Shown here in pieces: positions 60,399 to 64,000 of a stretch of DNA of 64,000 bases. The notes beneath the pieces are model-generated. The model saw only the letters and a program-made list of their open reading frames with translations, made no database searches and was not told the DNA's origin. The DNA comes from Pilaira anomala. Taxonomy: Eukaryota; Mucoromycota; Mucoromycetes; Mucorales; Mucoraceae. The stretch covers positions 1-64,000 of the forward strand of contig JAIXMQ010000063.1 in the NCBI GenBank assembly GCA_025716855.1. The letters run 5' to 3'. Position 1 is the stretch's first letter; every line of letters begins with the position of its first letter. The translations under genes and the position numbers were made by a program.

Positions 60399-61404
60399 AT
60401 GGAAGATATGGGTAAAAACGATAATATTTATAAACCGAACAATAAAAAAGAGAAAGTTATATAACACAATAAACAAAAGACTTTAGCTTTGACTCCTCCT
60501 TACCAAGTAAAAACAAGGTACATATTTAAATCAGACATACTGTTTCTAAATAAATATAAACCAAGTTTTATATATAGGAGGAAATCAAGAAAACAATCCG
60601 CTCTATCACCATTAAGCAGGCTAAGACGGCAGAAATAAGGGATGATACTACACATACTATTGACCACGAAGAGGTATACAACGTAAGTAGTTCTTCTATT
60701 GTTTATTTGCAAAATTGTTTTGTTTAATAAAATTAAAGGTTACATTGATTGGAGTTGTACGTAGTATTACGAAAAGTGATATGTTTACAAGTTATACAAT
60801 TGAAGATGGGACTGGAGCGATTGATGTACGAAAATTCCAAGGTACCGACAAAGAAACTGAAACCGTTATTACGTAAGTGTAGTATTTGATATAGCATGAA
60901 TGTATCTTAATGTGAATACATTCTAAATACATGTGTCTTTAGCCCTAAAGAATATGTGGAAGTCCACGGCCGTTTGCGTTCGTTTAATAATAGGAATACA
61001 TTTATTGTGGCCAATCGAGTATCAGTAATGAGAGACTATAATCAAATAATTTATCATTTTCTGGATACTATTTATATTCATCTTTCCACTGGCAAAATCG
61101 GACATGTGGCAAGTGTCATAAATGTTTTTTTTTGAAAACAAGATAAGCTAAGACCATTTTTTTTCCTTTTTAGACTCGTACAATGGATCAACTTTATGTA
61201 GATAAAGGTGATAATGAAATAGCTAAAGTAAAAAAGGCAATTCTTGAATGTAGTAACACGGAATCGGGAGCTTATATCCATGCAGTGGTAGTACAATTGA
61301 AGGAACGTATGGTCGAGTCTCGTATTATGAAGATTATGAATGACTTGGTAGACCGGGGAGAAGTTTATTACACCAAAGATAGTCTTCATTTAAAATTAGT
61401 TTAG
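60399..61404 (+). CDS. RFA2: Replication protein A 32-kDa subunit, about 221 aa
   Basis: RPA2 is the middle subunit of the single-stranded DNA-binding complex used in replication and repair. Exons are 60399-60411, 60487-60506, 60578-60682, 60739-60872, 60943-61105 and 61174-61404, in phase. The OB fold reads VTLIGVVRSITKSDMFTSYT, EDGTGAIDVRKF and EYVEVHGRLRSFNNRNTFIV, the family signature. The C-terminal winged helix (GAYIHAVVVQLKERM, RIMKIMNDLVDRGEVYY) matches the protein-interaction domain. The N-terminus is only about ten residues (MEDMALTPPYQ) before the conserved region, so the Ser/Gly-rich phosphorylated tail of yeast and human RPA32 is nearly absent. The last intron's donor is either GTGGCA at 61106 or GCAAGT at 61109; both keep the frame. 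The first two exons rest on splice logic. Confidence 0.85.
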
Positions 61405-61527
61405 CCGAAAACAATAATAATAATAATAAAGAGTCATGTGAATGATATTTGCTATATAAATCAAACAATTGTTTTGAAAGGTCTAGATTATTTAAATATC
61501 TCTCTCTTTTTTTTGTTTCTTTTTAAA

Positions 61528-61786
61528 ATGTATCGCCACCGAACGATGGTTTCAACACCACCTATGAATTGTTTCTTTTGTGGTTCAAGTAAGAGCTTCT
61601 TTTTTTTTTAGAAAAAAAATAGACGCAGATTTTATGTAAAAGAAAATCTTATTCAACTTATATATTATTAGGCTTTCATTCATCTAGTGATTGTGTAAGG
61701 AAGAAATTTTTTTTTAAAAAAAAAGAGAGGATTTTAACTTGTACTCTGTTTCTGTTATTCTTTTTATTTAGCCACTGTATGTATGA
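61528..61786 (+). CDS. Zinc-knuckle microprotein, 32 aa
   Basis: Three short exons (61528-61588, 61672-61694, 61772-61786) join in phase with GTAAG donors and AG acceptors. The 32-residue product is a basic start (MYRHRTMVSTPP) followed by one complete CCHC zinc knuckle: C15-x2-C18-x4-H23-x4-C28, with the usual DCP after the last Cys, and then three residues to the stop. If the second intron is not removed, the frame stays open but the DCP end is lost. Single knuckles bind RNA or single-stranded DNA in other proteins. No family was recognised. A remnant of a larger knuckle protein or of a Gag gene is possible. Confidence 0.55.
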
Positions 61787-63234
61787 TGTACTTTGTATAA
61801 AATGTTTCCAATTGGATCTCCTTATACGTAACACCACCTACACCAAAGACTTGCTTAATTTATAAAAATGTATTGCAAAAAATAAAGTACCTTTTTTTCA
61901 TTTAAGTTCGAATCGGTCTTTTGTTTTCCTTCTTGTCTAAACAGAAAAATATGCATTTCTTTCATTTGTCTCGGCCTTCTTCTGGTTTAGACATCTCTTC
62001 TTATATTTTGTTACCACAACGATAAAATGAATAAAATAGCATATGGTTCATGGACAGATTTAATATATCACAAATAAGTAAAATTCTCTACTACCAAGCA
62101 CGAGGTACGGCTTTTTACTCGAATAACAAAAGTTAGGTTGTGTTTTTTTTTGCTACTAGCATTAAAAAATTATTGCATTCGGAAAAAGTAAACAGAAACG
62201 GATTATATTGTAGAACCACCGTCAAATTTTCGATGCGTGCTTCTGAAAGACCAAGAAAGGTTGATTCAAAACGGAGTCGCAAAGATTATGGTTTCATAAA
62301 TAATCTGATTCCAGTGTTTAAAGTAGTTTCAAATTCACACCGAAATATCTCATTTAAACAGGTATAGGCAAATTTTCACAGTAGAGGAATATACATAAAA
62401 GTAACTTGTTGATCAACTGCTAGCGTGAGTATAAATAAGTTAGATTCAAATGATCTTCGAGTTCGGATATTAATGCAACAGAGGTAATAAAAGAGTATAA
62501 ACCCACCCACCCCAATTCAAGTTGGGAAATACATACAATCTTAATTATTGTTTGTTGTATTGACATGTGTTCTTTTACAAGTAGAATTTAACGGGAAATG
62601 CTTCTTTTTTCTCGCTACTCAAAGCATAGCCAAGGACAATTGTCTGGAGTTTCATGTGTTAGCATATCAAGAATGTGAGAGAAAACGTGGCTTTACAAAC
62701 CTCTTTTTTTCGGAGAAGCCTATTTTGATCTTTGGACAGTTTATATCCAGCAATAAGTTAGAGCCCTTTTTTAAGCCACGATGTGATTTGTTGTGTGTAC
62801 GCCTATAATTATTTATAATTAGAATCGGTATGCCCAATTCTAGTAAGATATTTTTTGTTTCTTTTAAATGAAAGAAATCAAGAGAAGCATAACTGGTGAT
62901 TATGTAACTAACACATAATTCACAAGACAAGCTTTTTTTTAAAGACATGTGTCTGAGAGAATCTCGTATTTGATGAAAAACAATAAACTAGTGATACACG
63001 TATCTTTGATTGTTTTATGTAATCATTCCATTGTCAACAACATGAGCTATTTGTTACAAGAATGTATCGGCCAGCCTACCTATGAAGAAAGATGTTAACT
63101 ACTATTCATTACCTAAATATTTTTTTTTTTCAGGGCGAATTTCACTTAATTGAAAGCCTGAGGTTTAAAAAAGTAAATAGTAATAGATAAATTGTTATGT
63201 CTATATTTTTTTTTCTTCGTTCTCTTCGTTTACC
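61787..63234. other. Intergenic region upstream of PCCB
   Basis: No gene is supported. Two plus-strand ORFs (62140-62367 and 62548-62808) and one minus-strand ORF (62667-62948) have no motif and overlap antisense. The last 100 bases are the T-rich PCCB leader. Confidence 0.45.
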
Positions 63235-64000
63235 ATGAGTTTGTTTGTTAGAAGACACTTGACACAATTAACTAGACATACAGTAATAAAAAGTGTTTCA
63301 TTTTGTGCATTCTCTTCTTAGAAAATAAGACTAACTTTGTTTTATTCATATATGAAACGACCAAACAGAATAGATGTTTTTATTCTACAACTAGCTTATT
63401 ACACGAGAAACGAAGAGAAAGTTTATTAGGAGGAGGAAAAGAGAAACAAGATGCACAACATGCAAAAGGCAAATTGACAGCCAGAGAAAGACTCGGTTTA
63501 TTACTTGACAAGAACTCATTTAGAGAATATGACGCCTTTGTTGAACATTCGTGTACTGATTTCAATATGGCATCGAACAAAATATTAGGGGATGGCGTTA
63601 TCACGGGTCATGGAACAATTCACGGGCGTAGAGTGTTTGTATATAGTCAAGATTTTACAGTTTTAGGTGGTAGTTTATCTCGTACGAATGCCAATAAGAT
63701 TTTAAAAGTGATGGATCAAGCATTATTAGTAGGAGCGCCTATTATTGGATTAGAGGATTCAGGTGGTGCAAGAATTCAAGAGGGAGTAGATTCATTAGCA
63801 GGATATGCAGATATCTTTCAAAAGAACGTGATTGCTTCTGGAGTTGTACCTCAAATCTCATTAATCATGGGGCCTTGTGCAGGTGGAGCAGTTTATTCAC
63901 CTGCATTAACTGATTTCACATTTATGGTTCAGGATACCTCGTACATGTTTGTCACAGGTCCAGATGTGGTGAAGGCAGTAACAAACGAAGAAGTGACCCA
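63235..64000 (+). CDS. PCCB: Propionyl-CoA carboxylase beta chain, mitochondrial, 3' partial
   Basis: The carboxyltransferase subunit converts propionyl-CoA to methylmalonyl-CoA with the biotin-bearing alpha chain, in mitochondria. It is cut by the right window edge. The certain part starts at 63395 and reads [20 protein letters not shown], then [55 protein letters not shown] and [20 protein letters not shown]; these are the acyl-CoA and carboxybiotin pockets, with both GG oxyanion-type glycine pairs present. Sequence favours PCCB over methylcrotonyl-CoA carboxylase beta. The first exon, 63235-63282, encodes [16 protein letters not shown], a basic mitochondrial presequence. Joining it to 63395 needs a phase change, which a 17-nt microexon at 63322-63338 would supply; this part is uncertain. 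Confidence 0.88.

Noticed and set aside
62140..62948. ORFs upstream of PCCB on both strands
   Set aside because: They overlap antisense to each other, are low in information and match no known family.

Overview
The window reads as nuclear DNA of an early-diverging filamentous fungus, most likely Mucoromycota (Mucorales-like). It is very AT-rich and dense in poly-A/poly-T tracts of 10 to 43 bases. Genes carry several short introns (about 50 to 120 nt) with GTAAG-type donors, T-rich tails and, in places, a TACTAA branch site. The gene set is eukaryotic and fungal: a Sac7-type RhoGAP, a hexose transporter, Bro1, SRP9, RPS21, PEX14, RRS1, a Pcl-type cyclin, GPN3, a TRM2/TRMT2A enzyme, ZW10/Dsl1, farnesyltransferase alpha, CWC2, signal peptide peptidase, RPA2 and propionyl-CoA carboxylase beta. 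Families were recognised from protein motifs; no database search was run.

Layout. 1-1292: 3' part of a RhoGAP gene (+). 2532-4043: intronless hexose transporter (+) with strong codon bias. 4044-11796: long stretch without a gene. 11797-11979: small minus-strand ORF with a TATA box. 13337-16556: Bro1 (+). 19106-20167: type II membrane glycosyltransferase (+). 20600-29000: accessory, decaying region with a 19-bp minisatellite, an F-box/LRR pseudogene and two Sel1-repeat pseudogenes; a tight cluster of SRP9 (+), RPS21 (-) and a Siva-like gene (-) sits inside it. 30075-32411: PEX14 and RRS1 (+). 32696-33819: cyclin (-). 33820-40055: second gene-free stretch. 40056-44988: GPN3, an uncharacterised Ser/Thr-rich protein and TRM2 (+). 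46139-46209: tRNA-Gln (-). 47284-50043: ZW10/Dsl1 (+). 51536-52224: two-finger C2H2 protein (-). 53340-53412: tRNA-Arg (+). 54951-58280: compact block with FNTA (-), CWC2 (-) and a DMAC1-like gene (+). 58321-59890: signal peptide peptidase (-). 60399-61404: RPA2 (+). 61528-61786: a 32-residue zinc-knuckle microprotein (+). 63235-64000: 5' part of PCCB (+).

Most genes are unrelated housekeeping functions, each with its own promoter; there are no operons. Several act in linked processes: SRP9, RPS21 and RRS1 in translation and ribosome assembly; Bro1, ZW10/Dsl1 and signal peptide peptidase in membrane traffic and the ER; TRM2 and the two tRNAs in tRNA biology.

The most interesting signals are: (1) a paired E-box, CACGTG-N5-CACGTG, placed 60 and 61 bp upstream of both tRNA genes on opposite strands, 7 kb apart; (2) a GPN3 start codon split AT^G by an intron, one of several very small first exons; (3) a three-exon microprotein that is essentially one CX2CX4HX4C zinc knuckle; (4) a signal peptide peptidase whose conserved PAL motif reads SAL; (5) three tryptophan-acidic motifs at the ZW10/Dsl1 C-terminus; (6) a dispersed repeat of about 150-180 bp in three copies, two of them upstream of the tRNA genes.
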